From Cliona cf. orientalis (lineage: Eukaryota > Porifera > Demospongiae > Clionaida > Clionaidae), in the NCBI GenBank assembly GCA_963930775.1, contig OZ005689.1, forward strand, positions 37,219,493 through 37,283,492: a DNA stretch of 64,000 nt, in the 5' to 3' direction. Under the pieces are notes generated by a model. It was not told the origin of the DNA. It searched no databases and saw only the letters and a program-made list of their open reading frames with translations. Both the position numbers and the translations under genes were made by a program. Of the stretch, positions 33,820 to 46,929 are shown in pieces. Each line of letters starts with the position of its first letter. The stretch's first letter is position 1.

Positions 33820-35140
33820 TACTAATTATATTGGAGTATAGCCACTTCTATGAGCAGGTAGACACCCGAAAATGGGCGTGGTTTGTCCACTAAGGGGGCG
33901 TGACTAAAAAATTCGTGCGCAATCTTTATTATCTGCCTCCGTATAAAAAAAATTCTGGCTACGCCCTTGCATATGTGGTGGGTAATTTGTGGAAATTCAG
34001 AGAGGGCCCTCAGAGTTTATTTTATTCATAACGGCAGCCCAATCTAGGGACGTTGCGCTACACAAATGATATGTAATCAATGCACATGCTGAATTTCGCT
34101 CACGATTTTCAAGCCACACCTGCAAAGAGACATGGACAAATAGCATGAGATAGAAGAATATTGGTGTACACTACTAGCTGGAGGACAGTGGCTACTCTTG
34201 CTTGCTAATACTGGCCATGCTGCCAATGTTTTTGATCACACCCATCATTGTGGGTAGAATTTTCATGACTGCCAAGTCAACCAAAAAAATGATTACATAT
34301 ACCCACCATGCGGTGGTATACATCTTCTCTCTCTCTGTCTCCAAAACTGACAATGCTCGTTATAGATACTGGTCCTTGTAAGAATTGGTAATGGTCTCAG
34401 CTGCTATTACGTAGGTTTCAGATCATCTTTTACATGCATCTTAGTAAGTTTTAGCAACTGCACCTCTTTATCATGCAGACAGGTTGGTAATCTTAGAGAA
34501 GTATTGGTCTGTTTTGTAGCCTGTACCTTGTGCTGTAATCTAACCAAACTGAGCATAAATGGAGTGCTCCATTGTTATGACGCAGCAAAACACGTCTGAC
34601 ACTCTTGCTACATGTAGTTGGTGAAGCTATTGGGAATTGTACCATATATACAGATCAAGGCACCACTCAGTTGTATACATCCAGCAGAGCTTAGACATGT
34701 GTAGTCTTTAACAGCTGACGGATGCATGGGGTTGTGAATAGCAAGGGCGAGGGAGATTCCTTTGGACCAGGAACTTCAATGCATATAATCTGCGGTCTTT
34801 GTGCTGCACTAGATCCTTCCATGAAAGACATAATAGCCACTCCATGCCATGCTATTCCTCATAGCTTCACCACCTAACTAGCAACAATGTCTGAAGTGTC
34901 TGCTTACTATGCAAGCTGTCACTATATTATAGGGATGTGCTGACACCGGACCACAATGTAATATGGCTGAGTGTGTGATTTTTTGGTGTGATTGTGCCTG
35001 CCTTGGAAGCGATACACTAAGGTGGCCCTGAGGGTCAGTTCTTAGGTGTATCTTCATAGCAGTTTTCTGTTTGGGTTCCGTTAGGGTTAGATGAATGGAG
35101 GTCCAAATACCAATAAATCAGTTACATTAATTGGGGTGCA

Positions 35141-35238
35141 CACAAGAGGGATTGCTCCTCAAACTCACGAAATCGTTACATTGGGTGCACATTATTTCCC
35201 AAGGCCTCTTTTGCTGACTCTGACAAGAATGGCAAGCT
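35141..35238 (+). pseudogene. Fragment of the Mutator-like transposase gene
   Basis: About 98 bases are nearly identical to 27979-28074 of the transposase exon (CACACAAGAGGGATTGC through GACAAGAATGGCAAG), the second zinc-knuckle region. Flanking sequence on both sides is unrelated, so it is an isolated relic of another copy. Confidence 0.85.
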
Positions 35239-35526
35239 TGAATGGTAAGCCTCCATGCAGTCATCTTCATGCTCAGGAAAGTGGAGTCTACCAGTGATGT
35301 TAATCGTGGACCTGAGCCTTGGCAGAGTGGTACAGCACTCACCTTTCCCAGTTTTATGCCTTGCCTTTACACTTGAGTTATCTCTCAGATTGATGATGCA
35401 GTGCAGGCGTATGAGCATGCGCATGACGACCATTACCTTACCTTACATGTTAAAAATTTAACTCTCTCCTCACTGAAGTGATCACGTACCCCACAAACAC
35501 ATGCACGTACAAGTATATATATATAT

Positions 35527-35870
35527 TTAGATCCTAGTTGTAACAAATACTGTTATCTGATTGGTCAGGAACAGGTATCTACTTCTCATATAAACCTGTA
35601 AAAAGCTCATATAAACCTGTAAATTTTTCATATAAACCTGTAAAAAAATTGTTGCCTATGATTAGGATTGTTGCTAGGCAGCAGTTTATATGTCAAGCCT
35701 ATGGGCATTGTTGCTAGGATCTAAAGTTGTTAGACACAGTTTAGTCGGTTTCTATGTGATTTAGAAGACCTCAGAGCTCAGTAGAACCCTCGCTTCGCTC
35801 GGGATTCTACATAGAGCCCATTCAGTCTTCTAAATCACGTAGAAACCTCCTAAACAGTGTCTAACTATTA
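35527..35870 (+). mobile_element. Hairpin-tailed element
   Basis: It starts TTAGATCCTAGTTGTAACAA, followed by an ATTGGTCAG word. Three tandem 20-base repeats around ATATAAACCTGTAAA come next, then a spacer, and a long hairpin at 35729-35865 with stem GGTTTCTANGTGATTTAGAA and tip CCCTCGCTTCGCTCGGGA. It ends AGTGTCTAACTATTATATA. The same modular layout recurs at 52134-52475, 52476-52816, 52829-53130, 53137-53905 and 60222-60557. No coding capacity. Confidence 0.8.
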
Positions 35871-35989
35871 TATACATAAGAAAATTGCTTCCTGTACCTC
35901 GTGTATTCGGTGCTCGCTCAGGCTCACCCCGAAATATATATTGGCAATTCTGATGCATTATTGTTGTAGCCTCTCATCCCTCACCATCC

Positions 35990-36139
35990 AGGTAGCGTTG
36001 TATAAGGCTAGCTCTCACTGTCATGTATTGGAGGAGAGGAATGCCGTCCTCTGGAGGGTCAGGTCAGCAACCATGGGGAAAGACTCCGAATCATGTCAAA
36101 TCATGACACTAGTCAACAGCAAGGCCAGACAATGGCAGG
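35990..36139 (+). CDS. Candidate exon of unknown gene
   Basis: An open stretch lies between catccag and gtaattt and encodes ALYKASSHCHVLEERNAVLW followed by RVRSATMGKDSESCQIM. Further candidate exons follow: 36346-36405 after tttttgtag, and 36493-36557 (YYHSEDRLTVHIYMWSAWLK) between ccacag and gtatgt. I do not recognise the protein, and the frames have not been shown to join. It is the only non-repetitive coding-like signal between 30 and 59 kb. The sequence from 36560 to 38490 shows no further gene. Confidence 0.25.
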
Positions 36140-38496
36140 TAATTTAGTATTGCTTATCGCCAGTCCCTCCAAGACATGTTTTTTTTATTCCCCACACCAC
36201 CATGCACACACAGCTGTCTTTCCCCTCTCAAATATTATGTTCAGATCTTCGTCTCCCTCATGCACCCACCCTGTATTCAAAGATGGTACGTAGCACATAT
36301 ATATATGTGCCTACATTACTTTACTAATAATCTACTTTTTGTAGGCTTAAGAAGGTTGAACTGGATGTTGTCAGAGCGTGGTATTCCTGGAGAAGCAGCT
36401 AAGGGTGGCTCATGATCAGAGACAGACAGACACACAGCACTATGCTCTGCACACCCCCCCCCCCTCTCTTTCTCACTCTCTCGCCTCCACAGGGTTGTAC
36501 TATCATTCAGAGGATAGACTGACAGTCCATATCTATATGTGGAGTGCTTGGCTCAAGGTATGTACCTACATGCACATGTACTTCTTGGTTTCTAAGGGAT
36601 TTACTCTGAGTGTTGTGACCCCTGGGGTCCTAGTAAAAAATTTAAAAAATATGCCACAAAGAATACCCTTCATTGAAAAAATCAGGAGTGGGCTGGGGAC
36701 AAGGCTATGATGGCTATACACTACACACCTGTAGCGGGGGATTGCTGATGTGAGTGTGTGGAAGTGGTCATTTGGTTAGGGTTGTATCTGGAAGGAACAC
36801 ATACATGTACATAACTCTCGAGGTAGCTTATCAAGCATAGGTGGTGTGTTATGGTGCCGGTATTCTTGCCCACATAGATATAAACAGCTGCATGTTCAGC
36901 CTTAGCTTGTGCACGCGCAGTGCAGTAACTGATGCTTTTTTGCGACAATCTTTTTTTCTGAAAAAATGTATAATGTGTTGCTTGAAAACATGCATATTCA
37001 CGTTTATTTCGAGTTATACATGTACTCCAAATTGATAACTTTAGTCAGAGTGCTACAGATGTATGTTACAGTGTACAAGTGCATTGAAAGTGAGAGAGAT
37101 CAGCTACTCAACATACACTGCAATATTAGAATTGGCACACTCAGCATTAATTTTTGTGTATGCACATGAAGTGTTTCAGTACACCACCACAAAACCACTT
37201 AGTTACCTTATATTTGCACAATTGCCAAGTCAGCAAACATCTAATACTGTGTGTGCATGCACAATACTTAGGCCTGGGTGAGTGCTGTGATCTATATATG
37301 TACTGTTTTACTGTTACATATTGAGAGAGATAGATACATGTACTTAATTAACCGTCAGCACTCATGCACCGTAAGGTTACGGTAGTCGTTCTGTCTGTCT
37401 GTGTGTGTGTGTCTGTCTGTCTGTTACCACGAAATCTGCTACCTACCTCGTTTATACGTGGAAAACTAGGTGTCATAGGGTCCTATGACGAACTTACCTG
37501 GTTTCCATCGACGGTAATGGCTTATTTTCAACTCCAAGGGTATGTATCATTAGCAGTATATATGCTAGATCCAACAGCACGACCAACTCATCACTTTGTC
37601 CTAGTACACTGGCAGATAAGCTTCTTTACTTTTCTGCCCTCAGGCCACTCCCACGTTTCAGTGTAGCCTGCGTTGGGAGGGGTCGTCAATATTGCCACTC
37701 CCACATTTCAGCCCTTTTATCATATCTAACCTAGTATAATAATTATGAATGGCTTTATTATTAGGCAGCTTTCTGATCCCAGCTGGCTCTCCAACATACA
37801 ATACAATTTTATCAGAGTGCTTCAGAACCATGCAGTGTCCAATACTGAATACAATCCAAGCTGTCTATCATAATTTGCACAAATCTATAGCTTACCACTG
37901 GATATGGATCCTATAGAGGTTCATAACCTTGCTGTGTGTTTTACTTAGAACTTATTACCAGAAGCCCCTCCCACCCAGGGCTCACTGGGTCGCCAAACTT
38001 AGCACATGTAATAGCTACGGCTCACGGCGCCGACGGTTTAGCACCTAAGGTGTTCATTCTTTTGGTGGTTCTATGCCAGCTTTAAAACACTCGAGATGTT
38101 TGCAAAAGTTATCAATATTCACTCCACCAGGAACACGAAGAGAACCACTATTAAGAGCTTTTCCATCATCACTGCTGCTGATTTGTTGTCAAGTGCAAAA
38201 TATCCAAGATTCTCCACCTTAATTCCAAGGCTATCGCTATCACATGCTTTCTGTATTGCATCAGTAGAGGGTAGCTGCGAGGAGAGCTACAAGTAGGCCA
38301 ACGAGTTTCTTGGATAGTTGATCGATCTGGCCATATGCTCAAATAGGATGTCATAAATGCGCACGCTCAATAGAATGTTCCAAAAACCTGGCTCGATCAA
38401 TTTTCTTTACTACACATAGTTTTGTACCATGGTTGTAGCATTCTGACCAATCAGATCACTCTATTGGAGGTGTATAAATCACATATACACCTCTTG

Positions 38497-38971
38497 TCGG
38501 GGATTTTTCTAGAAAACTCGATCAGGGGGGGGGGGCAAATTGGGATTTTTTAAAATTGAGGGGGTCAGCGATAGTTAGCAAGTGGTAAGGTTTTACTGCT
38601 GAATTATGGGAAATGTGTTACGCTCCTGCATACATATAGACTGCTTTAGTAATAGAAAACACACGACATTATAGTGTGATCGATAATGAGACTATGGGTA
38701 TAGGAGGGGGATGTGTGCCCTCCCGCGCTTCGCGTGCGGAAGTTTTAGCAAATTTATATTCTAAGAGTGTGAAAAATTGGCTTTGCACTTCGTATTTACT
38801 GATTACTCCAGTGTGGAGTTTAACCTACCAAATTATCAAAAGTACACGTTAAGGTATTGGAGCTACTCTGTTGTTAATTATCATCATTGATCAAGAGCTA
38901 TCTCAGGGGGGCAAGACCATTTTCAGGGGGGGGGCGAAATGCCCCCCTTGCACCCCCCTAAAAAAACCCTG
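38497..38971. mobile_element. CAGGG-family element with 5-bp TSD
   Basis: It is flanked by TCTTG on both sides. The right end, inverted, starts CAGGGTTTTTTTAGGGGGG. The left end starts TCGGGGATTTTTCTAG and is diverged. G/C runs lie next to each end. It is inserted in the loop of a palindrome (TATACACCTC / taggtgtata). Confidence 0.7.
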
Positions 38972-39197
38972 TCTTGTAGGTGTATATATATATATACACT
39001 TCTAGCCCTTTGTTATGGAGTTGCTAAGGTATACAAGGTACTGTATATGTGATACAGTCCCTCCTTGTAGGGCTCATGCCCATATGTTTACTATTATACA
39101 GTTCCTGAGGGCCAGGACAAACATTCGTACAATTCTTGAGGGCTAATATTGTATCCATGGAAACAATGGGCTAGAGAATAGTTGGCCAATCCCTTGC

Positions 39198-39270
39198 TTT
39201 GTATGCAGTATAGAAGCACTCATCCCTCGGGCTTTGCCCTCGGGATTTGTGCTTCTATACTGCATACAAA
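39198..39270. repeat. 22-bp perfect hairpin
   Basis: TTTGTATGCAGTATAGAAGC... at 39198-39219 is answered at 39249-39270. The loop reads CATCCCTCGGGCTTTGCCCTCGGGATT, itself a small CG-rich hairpin. Confidence 0.9.
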
Positions 39271-39415
39271 CCTCGGGGTCAATAACTATTACCTACATTT
39301 TATCTCTGAGGCTATGAAATTTTGCATGATCATGCCTGCTAGCTTAGTTACAGCATGGTCGTAGATGCGTTGTCAGGCCATGGTACAAGTCAGTTATATC
39401 ACTCAGTGTCGGTCC

Positions 39416-39469
39416 CTACGTGATTTATACAACCTCGGGCCTGAAGCCCTCGGTGTATAAATCACGTAG
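39416..39469. repeat. 15-bp hairpin of the hairpin-tail type
   Basis: CTACGTGATTTATAC and its complement flank CCTCGGGCCTGAAGCCCTCGG. The stem word CGTGATTTA is the same as in hairpin-tailed elements at 35.7 and 52 kb. Confidence 0.85.
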
Positions 39470-39556
39470 AGACCTCTACCTCGTGATATAACCTATACTT
39501 ATTCTGCATGCTGATCGAAACTTTTGGTGCAGTATTTGAACACCAAGGAGTGAATG

Positions 39557-39959
39557 CAGAGGAGGTTGGACACGCGTCATCAAACGTCACCAAGAAGTCA
39601 CGTGCACCAACATGCAATGTACTAAAACATATGGCAGGTATCAATCGTGCAAGGCTACCTCATCCTGTAGCCCCGCGAAGGATGCCATAGGAAAGAATTA
39701 ACGAACCAACCTTTCAACCCCAGCCAAACCAGCAAGTGAATAGGCTTTGTCGTTGCTCATAGTCAATCAAAAGTCAATATTTCAGGCTAATTAAGGCTTC
39801 GCTTGCCTCTTCTCCCTCTCAGGCTTGGAATCAGGCCAAAGAAAATCTTTATTAGTGAATATGCGATCGAAACGAGTGCACTGCTGCATGTATGTCACTA
39901 ATTTATGCAGGAGTGCTAATTTTAGTCACGTGCACATGATGTGTGTCCAATCTCCTCTG
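39557..39959. mobile_element. Mutator-like short element (CAGAGGAGG family), 9-bp TSD
   Basis: 403 bp. The ends CAGAGGAGGTTGGACACGCG and inverted CAGAGGAGATTGGACACACA are flanked by GAGTGAATG at 39548-39556 and 39960-39968. Interior words (tatcaatcgtgca, ccccgcgaaggatgcc) are shared with the copies at 53377 and 54205. Confidence 0.88.
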
Positions 39960-40034
39960 GAGTGAATGTGTTAGGAAGATAGCCCTCTCCTACAAAGTAT
40001 GAAGATAGTGATGATAAATGCATGCTACGTGCAT

Positions 40035-40355
40035 CAGGGTTTCATTTTGGGAGGGAGTGCCCGAATCGGTAGTTTTAACCCATAAATTATCTTCAGCTTT
40101 TGCACTCCACATGGGAGGAAGTACATCCCCCATCCTATATTTGAGTAAGGGAGGGGAACCAGTGGATATCACTGAAAATTGGGCCACCAGAAGCAGTCTC
40201 CGAGGTTGATAAATTAAAAAATTTCCTGGGGAGCATCCCCCCAGACCCCCCAAGTTAACAAGCACTTTGTTAATGATAAAACAGTATCATCGCCCCCCTT
40301 AATTCTACAATTATTGCGTTTGCCCGCCTTGACGGTAATCCTAAATGAAACCCTG
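40035..40355. mobile_element. CAGGGTTTCAT element, 5-bp TSD
   Basis: The ends CAGGGTTTCATTTTGGGAGG and inverted CAGGGTTTCATTTAGGATTA are flanked by TGCAT and TACAT, a 5-bp duplication with one change. Non-coding. From 40356 to 42520 no gene is seen. 41340-41610 contains relatives of the hairpin-tailed family (three tandem TTCTATGAGGARTTACAAGG words and several TGTTACAAGT ends). Confidence 0.75.
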
Positions 40356-42520
40356 TACATGTACATGTACATGCATATTATTACGATAGCAGTGTTTCCG
40401 CTACTATACTTGAAACCAGGCACCCTGCCCTGTTTGTGAGTGGCTTGCTTAACAAAATGCTGACAGCTGCAACAGTGGTTTACAGTATACAGCGGTTTGC
40501 AACGTTTTTGCAATGTCAGTCAACGAAGTGCCGTGCGCATGTGCAATTGTGGTGACACTGGTTTGCCTTGTTAGCCAGGTCTCTCTCCCTCTCAAGGGCT
40601 CGAGTAAAGGTTGATTATTGTGTATAAACAGAGAACTAGCCACAAAGCCCCCTAGAAGTGGATTTCTGGCCACCGTGCCGATAGCAGAGGCCACGCCCAC
40701 ATGCCATGTTTGAATCAGCAAGTTCAAAATCTATCATTTTGTCAAACTCACGGTTGGTCTAGCTAAACGAGGTTCTCAAGAGTAGAGAGAGCCTCGTATG
40801 CAAAGCTAAGAGGTGAATCTGGTCTCATGCGCACGGCGCTTTCGTATCACATGTTACAGGAGACAGCAGTAGTAACTGCAAGTGTTGTGGGTATCTTAGG
40901 CTTCCCAGTCCACAATCAGCTCAAAGACACTACTCTAGTGGTTATACTGGTGTACACAGTACATGCCCACATAGTAATAGTGCTTCATTTTTGTGTATAC
41001 ACGTTGCAACTCTCAAAAGTAAGCCTGCAAAAGTAAACTTATTCCTTCTCATGGCCAATGTATATTCAATGATAGTGATTTAACGTTCTAACCACCCTGT
41101 TTGAATTCAGTCCTCTGCAATAGACATTCTGTGTGTGTCTGTTACCACACTAGCAGCTACATCCCTCGTTTATACATATGCGTTGAAAAGTCGGTGTCAT
41201 TAAGCTTCTAGTGGCATTTTCAAAATATATATTGTGCTGATTTCATTGAAAATGCATTGTTAAAAAGTTTTGGCGACATTTACTGATAGGCTAGGATAGT
41301 TGTTGCTATGTAGTCATGGCCTGAAGACATCCATTTTTTACAAGTGTTCTATGAGGAGTTATAAGGGTTCTATGAGGAATTACAAGGGTTCTATGAGTCC
41401 ATTTAGAACCCTAGTTTTGACCAATGAGATTACAGTGCTTGTTACAAGTAGGATCTAAAAGTGAAGTAATGGACCTCAAACTGACTACTCAGATCACAGT
41501 ATTTGTTACAAGTGTATTCTAAGAAGAACTTGTAGGTCTCTAAGTTGGTTAGAGACCTCTGAATGACCAATCAGATTGCGGTATTTGTTACAACTATATT
41601 CTAAATGCAGGTATGGTTTCTCAGATACTTAGGAGCTTTCACAGCATGCAGGCGGGTGCCAATTTTTATTATTTTATGCAATAGTGGTGCAATATCATTA
41701 ATCCGCATGCACAAAAAGCCATATTCCACCATCCTATCATAGTCTTACCAGACTCAGCAAATATCGCCCATAATTACACTCTCTGGAACATCATGGACAT
41801 TTTCCTTGCTGTGTAGCAAAGCCTCGAAGGGCAGGTTCTATTTTGTCTCCTCGTCATGACTGCAGTTCACGATTTCACACTTGCACCGTACCACGTGTGT
41901 AGCTATAGCGAAAGGGTGCGCACATGCCAATGTTTGCGCATGCGCTTTGTTGGTATCAACACATACGTACAATGGTAGTCAAGCGTGTTTGGAGCAGAGA
42001 TCGGTGTGGTGGTGGCAGACTCTGGTGGACGGATTGCCGGTATGTCAGGAATGATATACTTAGTCAGATCTGTGTCTCTCCCTCATTGGTTGGTAGTGGG
42101 AATGGTGTAAGAGAAATTACAATACATGTAATTGACCCTTGGGGTTCATCTTAATCTGGCAGATCTGTCGAGTATCTCCTGTATAAGTGACAGAGTGGGG
42201 TGACTTCCTCACTCAGCACCAGAGTGACTCGCCACTTAGAGCCATGGGGTGGCAACCATGTTTTGGGGGGGGGGGTATATTTGGTCACATCCAGATTATT
42301 TTGGGTTTCTTGTTCAGTAGTAAATGGTGGTGTATGCTGGCCCTTAGCTTCATTGAGCCTAGGACACCCATATACTTCTAGATAAGACTAGTTGCCAATT
42401 AGCATTTACCTGGACACTACAAGCGCTTGGGGGTTAATTGAATTGGTGTGACCATTGACCCCACAAACTGGGCCCAAAATTGAATATGGAGTGTGATTGT
42501 AGACTACCAAAACATGATGG

Positions 42521-42873
42521 TACTAGCTACTTACAAGCTCCTTGCTCGTCTGTGTGCCAACTCCTCCTATGCAAAAAAAAGCCATTAAGGTGCAGAATTG
42601 GCTATAGCACATGCTATTATTAAGTGCTATTTTTGCTATTAGCAAGGCTGTGCTACTTCATAGATACTATACTTTTATAGCTAATATGAAGCTAAGTACT
42701 AGCTACTTACAAGCTCCTTGCTTGTCTGTGTGCCAACTCCTCCTACGTAAAAAAAGCCATTAAAGTGCAGAATTGGCTATAGCACATGCTATTATTAAGT
42801 GCTATTTTTGCTATTAGCGAGGCTGTGGTATTTCTACAGATACTATACTTTTTCCTTATCTAATAGCATAATA
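42521..42873. repeat. 176-bp tandem duplication
   Basis: TACTAGCTACTTACAAGCTC begins copies at 42521 and 42697. Each holds tagcacatgctattattaag, which contains internal GCTATT words leading into the next satellite. Confidence 0.85.
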
Positions 42874-43009
42874 GCATAAAAATGGCATGCTATTTTATGT
42901 CTTTTGCTATTTCTGCTATTTTGATATTTCTCATATACCACCACCCCCCCCCCCCCCCCCGGCCCTCATATTTCACAAATTTATGGATCGATCCCCATGC
43001 TATAGTAGA

Positions 43010-43718
43010 GAATCAAAGGGGTTAGGGACTGGATTCCGGGTATAAATGGTTAGCAGGGTTAGTCTTCAGAATAATTGTGTATGGCATGGCAGGGTTAGTC
43101 TCCAGGGTCTATATGGTAGGGTTAGTCTCCAGGGTTTGTACATGGCAGGGTTCTCCAGGGTCTGTATGGCAGGGTTAATCTCCAGTAGAGATTAATTGGG
43201 GTTAGGGTTCCGGGTATAAATGTTAGCAGGGTAAGTCTTAGAGTCTGTATGGGGGACCAAATATGCGATAAGGTTATGTCAAAATATAATAGCAGAAATA
43301 GCATGCTATAGCTATTTCTAGGTAGTGGTTAGGGGATAAAATACACAATGTAGCATAATAGCAGAAATAGCACGCTATTTCTAAGTAGCTAGGGGACCTT
43401 AGGGGATGAAATAGCATAACAACAGAATAGCACGCTATTCCTAAGTAGGGGTTAGGGATGAAATAGCATAGTAGCAGAAATAGCACGCCATTTCTAAGTA
43501 GGGGTTAGGGGATGAAATAGCATAATAGCAGAAATAGCACGCCATTTCTAGGTAGGGGTTAGGGATGAAATGGCATAGTAGCAGAAATAGCACGCTATTT
43601 CTAAGTAGGGGTTGGGGATGAAGTAGCTTAGTAGCAGAAATAGCACGCTATTTCTAAGTAGGGGAGTGGACGTTTGGGGATGAAATAGCATAATAGCAGA
43701 AATAGGTAGGGGTTAGGG
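43010..43718. repeat. Two adjacent minisatellites (GGGTTAGTCTCCAGG and palindromic GCTATTTCTAAGTAGGGG)
   Basis: 43010-43250 has a unit of roughly 30-35 bases around GGCAGGGTTAGTCTCCAGGG. 43270-43718 has about eight copies of a unit near 50-60 bases. It carries the palindrome AGAAATAGCACGCTATTTCT and the telomere-like GGGGTTAGGG. A run of 18 C is at about 42943-42960. Confidence 0.85.
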
Positions 43719-44159
43719 ATGTATAGCGGGAAATTTTCGTTGGTGCTAATTTTCGTATGATTGACCAAAGCGCCCCTTGAATAAATTTTCGTATTTTTTA
43801 ATTTCGTATGCTTGCAGTGGGAGATTATGCACACGCGCAGCTGGTCGCTAGCTAAGCCACGCCCAATTGCTTTCCATATGCCGAGAGAGACACGCATATA
43901 TTCTCGATTGAAGCGATGGTGAGAGCCTACCATGTCTACAAGAGTGTTTGGACTGCTGCCGTTGGCAAAGAGTTCGAAACCTCAGCAAAGAATCGATATA
44001 GAGACATCGTTATCATATGCAGCAGCGCTAGCAACTGTGTGTGGCATAATTCAAAGGTCACGAGCGCTAGAAAAAAATCACGTTTAAATTTTCATATAAG
44101 GGATGGAGCATACGAAATATACGAAAATTAGCACCATACGAAAATTTTCCGCTATACGG
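43719..44159. mobile_element. CCGTA-type element carrying a HIRAN-like fragment
   Basis: The ends GTATAGCGGGAAATTTTCGT and inverted CCGTATAGCGGAAAATTTTC are present, with TA after the right end. The interior reads VRAYHVYKSVWTAAVGKEFE (43916-43975), resembling the start of HIRAN-type domains, which bind DNA ends. It is followed by a frame without a recognisable remainder. The element is 441 bp and appears to have captured or retained a gene piece. From 44160 to 45118 no gene is seen apart from a C run at 44926-44944. Confidence 0.65.
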
Positions 44160-45118
44160 TAGCATAATAATACTGGAATAGCATGGCACAATCAAAAAAA
44201 GAATGATTTAGAAATAGCATGCTATTTACTTATATATGGGATAATAGAACAAATAGCATGATGCTATTAATGACTGCTATTATGCTATAAGCCAATACTG
44301 CACCTAACTCAGATCGCAGAAGCGTAGTCGCATGACATTATTGAAATGTGTTGCACCCGCGGCTGTACGGAAGTGGCGGTTTGTTTCTAATTAATGCACA
44401 TAGAAATACCACTTATTGCATTCCGTGGGGGCGCGGCAGTGTGACCCTTTCCACCAGACCCTTTCTCGCTTTTTGCGTAGGAGGCGAGACTAACATCCGT
44501 GCAGCAATCGTTACCATGGTTACGGGCAATTTCTAAATAACACACATCGAACGTTACAGTGAAATGGCTGAAATTTCCAAACTTGGTACCTGATTTGGAA
44601 AGCCCAAATAAGTTATTCGAGATTCAGTTCAGTGATAATATCAAATTTCAACCCTTCCACCACATAGATGGATCGGCAGTATATCTGATAAGTACTAGTG
44701 CATGCGTGCTTTAATATTAATGTTATAATTAGTGCGCGTGCTCAACCGTGTAGCGCTATATGGCTATAGCATATGCTAGCGCTATGCATCACTGCAAGAA
44801 AAAGGGAGGAAATTTAATTCACACCAAAGCAAAGGTAGTGGATTCAGCTCGTCTCATATAGCACCTGGATTTTGGTGATTATTGTGCTCCAGTATTTGTG
44901 GAAAAATTGCAGCTTAATTTATCCCCCCCCCCCCCCCCCCCCCCACCCTGCCAAAAGTGTTGTACACCATGGTGGTTTCACCTCCTGTATCAAAATGGGT
45001 ATAATAAAGTATGAATCACACAGTAATGGATTTTTATGTTTTCTACAGGAATGTATGTTTTGAGTTGGATTTTTTTTATTCATTAACGTGAGTACCACGA
45101 CAGTTGAGTTAGAACGAT

Positions 45119-45148
45119 ATGGAGTCAGATGCAAATTCTTATGCACAA
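45119..45148 (+). pseudogene. Relative of Mutator-like transposase exon 1
   Basis: MESDANSYAQ is followed by the donor gtgagtgct, and the upstream word TTAACGTGAGTA is shared with the region before 24386. A matching exon 3 beginning lies 5.7 kb away at 50826, so these may be two ends of one old copy split by insertions. 45150-46820 shows no gene; a CAGACAGACAG tract lies at 46157-46177. Confidence 0.55.
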
Positions 45149-46825
45149 GTGAGTGCTACATTATAATTATACCTTCTGACCTGTAGATACATGTATTCCA
45201 TACATTCACTCATTGTTATGGTGACAGATAATAAGCACATGTATATTAATGGGTACAAATCCAATAAACATGTATGGCATTAAGTGAAATAAGTAAAGTA
45301 TTGTAATGCAATGGTGGATCCAGGAATGTGATGTTGCTCAGTCAGTTGCTAATGCTGATCTACGGTCATCCTTACATGTTCCATTTTTATATTCAAGCAG
45401 ATTGTGTGAACTACTTTAGCATACCTAGAATGTTAGTAGAAGCACCAATATACAATCATACATCTCTCTTAGTGTCGCGGCGCCAGCCCCTTCACAAGAG
45501 GAGGAAGGGTCTAGTACAGCGGGGAATGCAATTAACATACGTACGTGCTATGATGGTTTTTGACGTACACCTACGCAACGTCGCGGCGCGCTAACCGCAC
45601 GGAATGCATGTGATACTAGTATACTGAACAGGTGCAGTAAGTATACGATGATTGTGTCATGTGGTAGCCATAAATTTACATATTCATGTTCCCCATAGAT
45701 TACTAGTCAGAGAGTCAAAGGGTGCCACAAGACTACACATGGTATGCAATTGAGCCCTTGGTACTACCCATAGCTAGTGCCATGCCAAGTCAGCAGTATA
45801 AAAAGCCAAGAAGCTAATTTGCCACTTGTGCTCCAATCAGTGATGAGCCAGTCGTCTTGTTGGATCTATAGCTAACCATACAGGCCCATAGCGAAGGAAG
45901 GCAGAGCTTCAATGATTGTTGTATATAGTACGCGACACACAACGTTCTATTTGTACATACAATTATACTTACCACTATCTGGGAAAATCAAAAAGCTTAC
46001 CATCAACAAAGTCACCAAAACTGGCGAACAGAGCATTTTCGGCGAAATCCATGCAATTCATGCATGCATGCATCCATATATGCATAAGGAACCCTACAAC
46101 ACCTTACTTTGTACTAATAAATGAGGTACGTATGTAGCAGTTAGCATTGTAGCAGACAGACAGACAGACAGATCAACTACCATAACCCTTGCGCATGTGC
46201 TGAGGGTTAAACAACACACCCCATTGAACCTTGAACAGATGCTGCACACAGAAAAATTTGTACTTACAGAAGCTTCCTGGGTTTACCTCTTCCCCTATGA
46301 ATAGCCCATATCAGCCTCAAATTTATCTTGAATGCAAGGCTTGTTGAGGGTCAGGGAACTCATCTGGGAAGATCAGGCCAATTGTCCCTGGCACCACAAA
46401 GGCTGCTGATTGTGACCTGGGTATAATAATGTATAGGTGTTGGTGTGTGACCTAGACCTAAGTATTGTGTTAAATATCCTGGGCGCCACTGCAAGGCATA
46501 AACCAGGTATTAATATTTTGTAAATGTACAGGTCTGGAAACAGTGGAGCTGTTAAATTTTCATTCTATCCCACTGAGTGGGTGGATCAAAGGGAAAGGCA
46601 TGCCAGTATAGTAGTTATCACCTGGATGTGAATTTTAAGCAAACAACATTGTACAGCTACTGTAATTCAACTCCTAAGAGTCTCTCATAGCTAGCTATAG
46701 CCTCACTAAAACAGTTAATAGTTCCATGGCCATTATTGAAGACAGGTGAAATCACTGGCATGGGGAAAGTATCACCGGGAGCCATCCCAAACGGTGCCTG
46801 GTTGCCTTATTTGTGGGATAGAAGC

Positions 46826-46929
46826 CAGTTATATCCCAGTACAATATCCTGGTTATTGCACTCGTCCTCGGCTCCGCCTCGGACTCGTACAATAACCAGG
46901 ATATTATACTTGCACCGGGATATAACTAT
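46826..46929. repeat. Foldback hairpin
   Basis: AGTTATATCCCAGTACAATA is answered by its near complement around the tip CGTCCTCGGCTCCGCCTCGGAC. The design is the same as the hairpins at 33691 and 56491, with different stem sequence. 46930-47609 holds no gene. Confidence 0.85.

Noticed and set aside
41924..42154. Possible small gene at 41.9 kb
   Set aside because: There is a donor-like site after TGCCGG, but no family resemblance, no partner exon, and several other frames are equally open.
42900..43718. CRISPR-like regularly spaced repeats
   Set aside because: The units are contiguous, spacers are not unique, and the genome is eukaryotic; it is a minisatellite with an internal palindrome.
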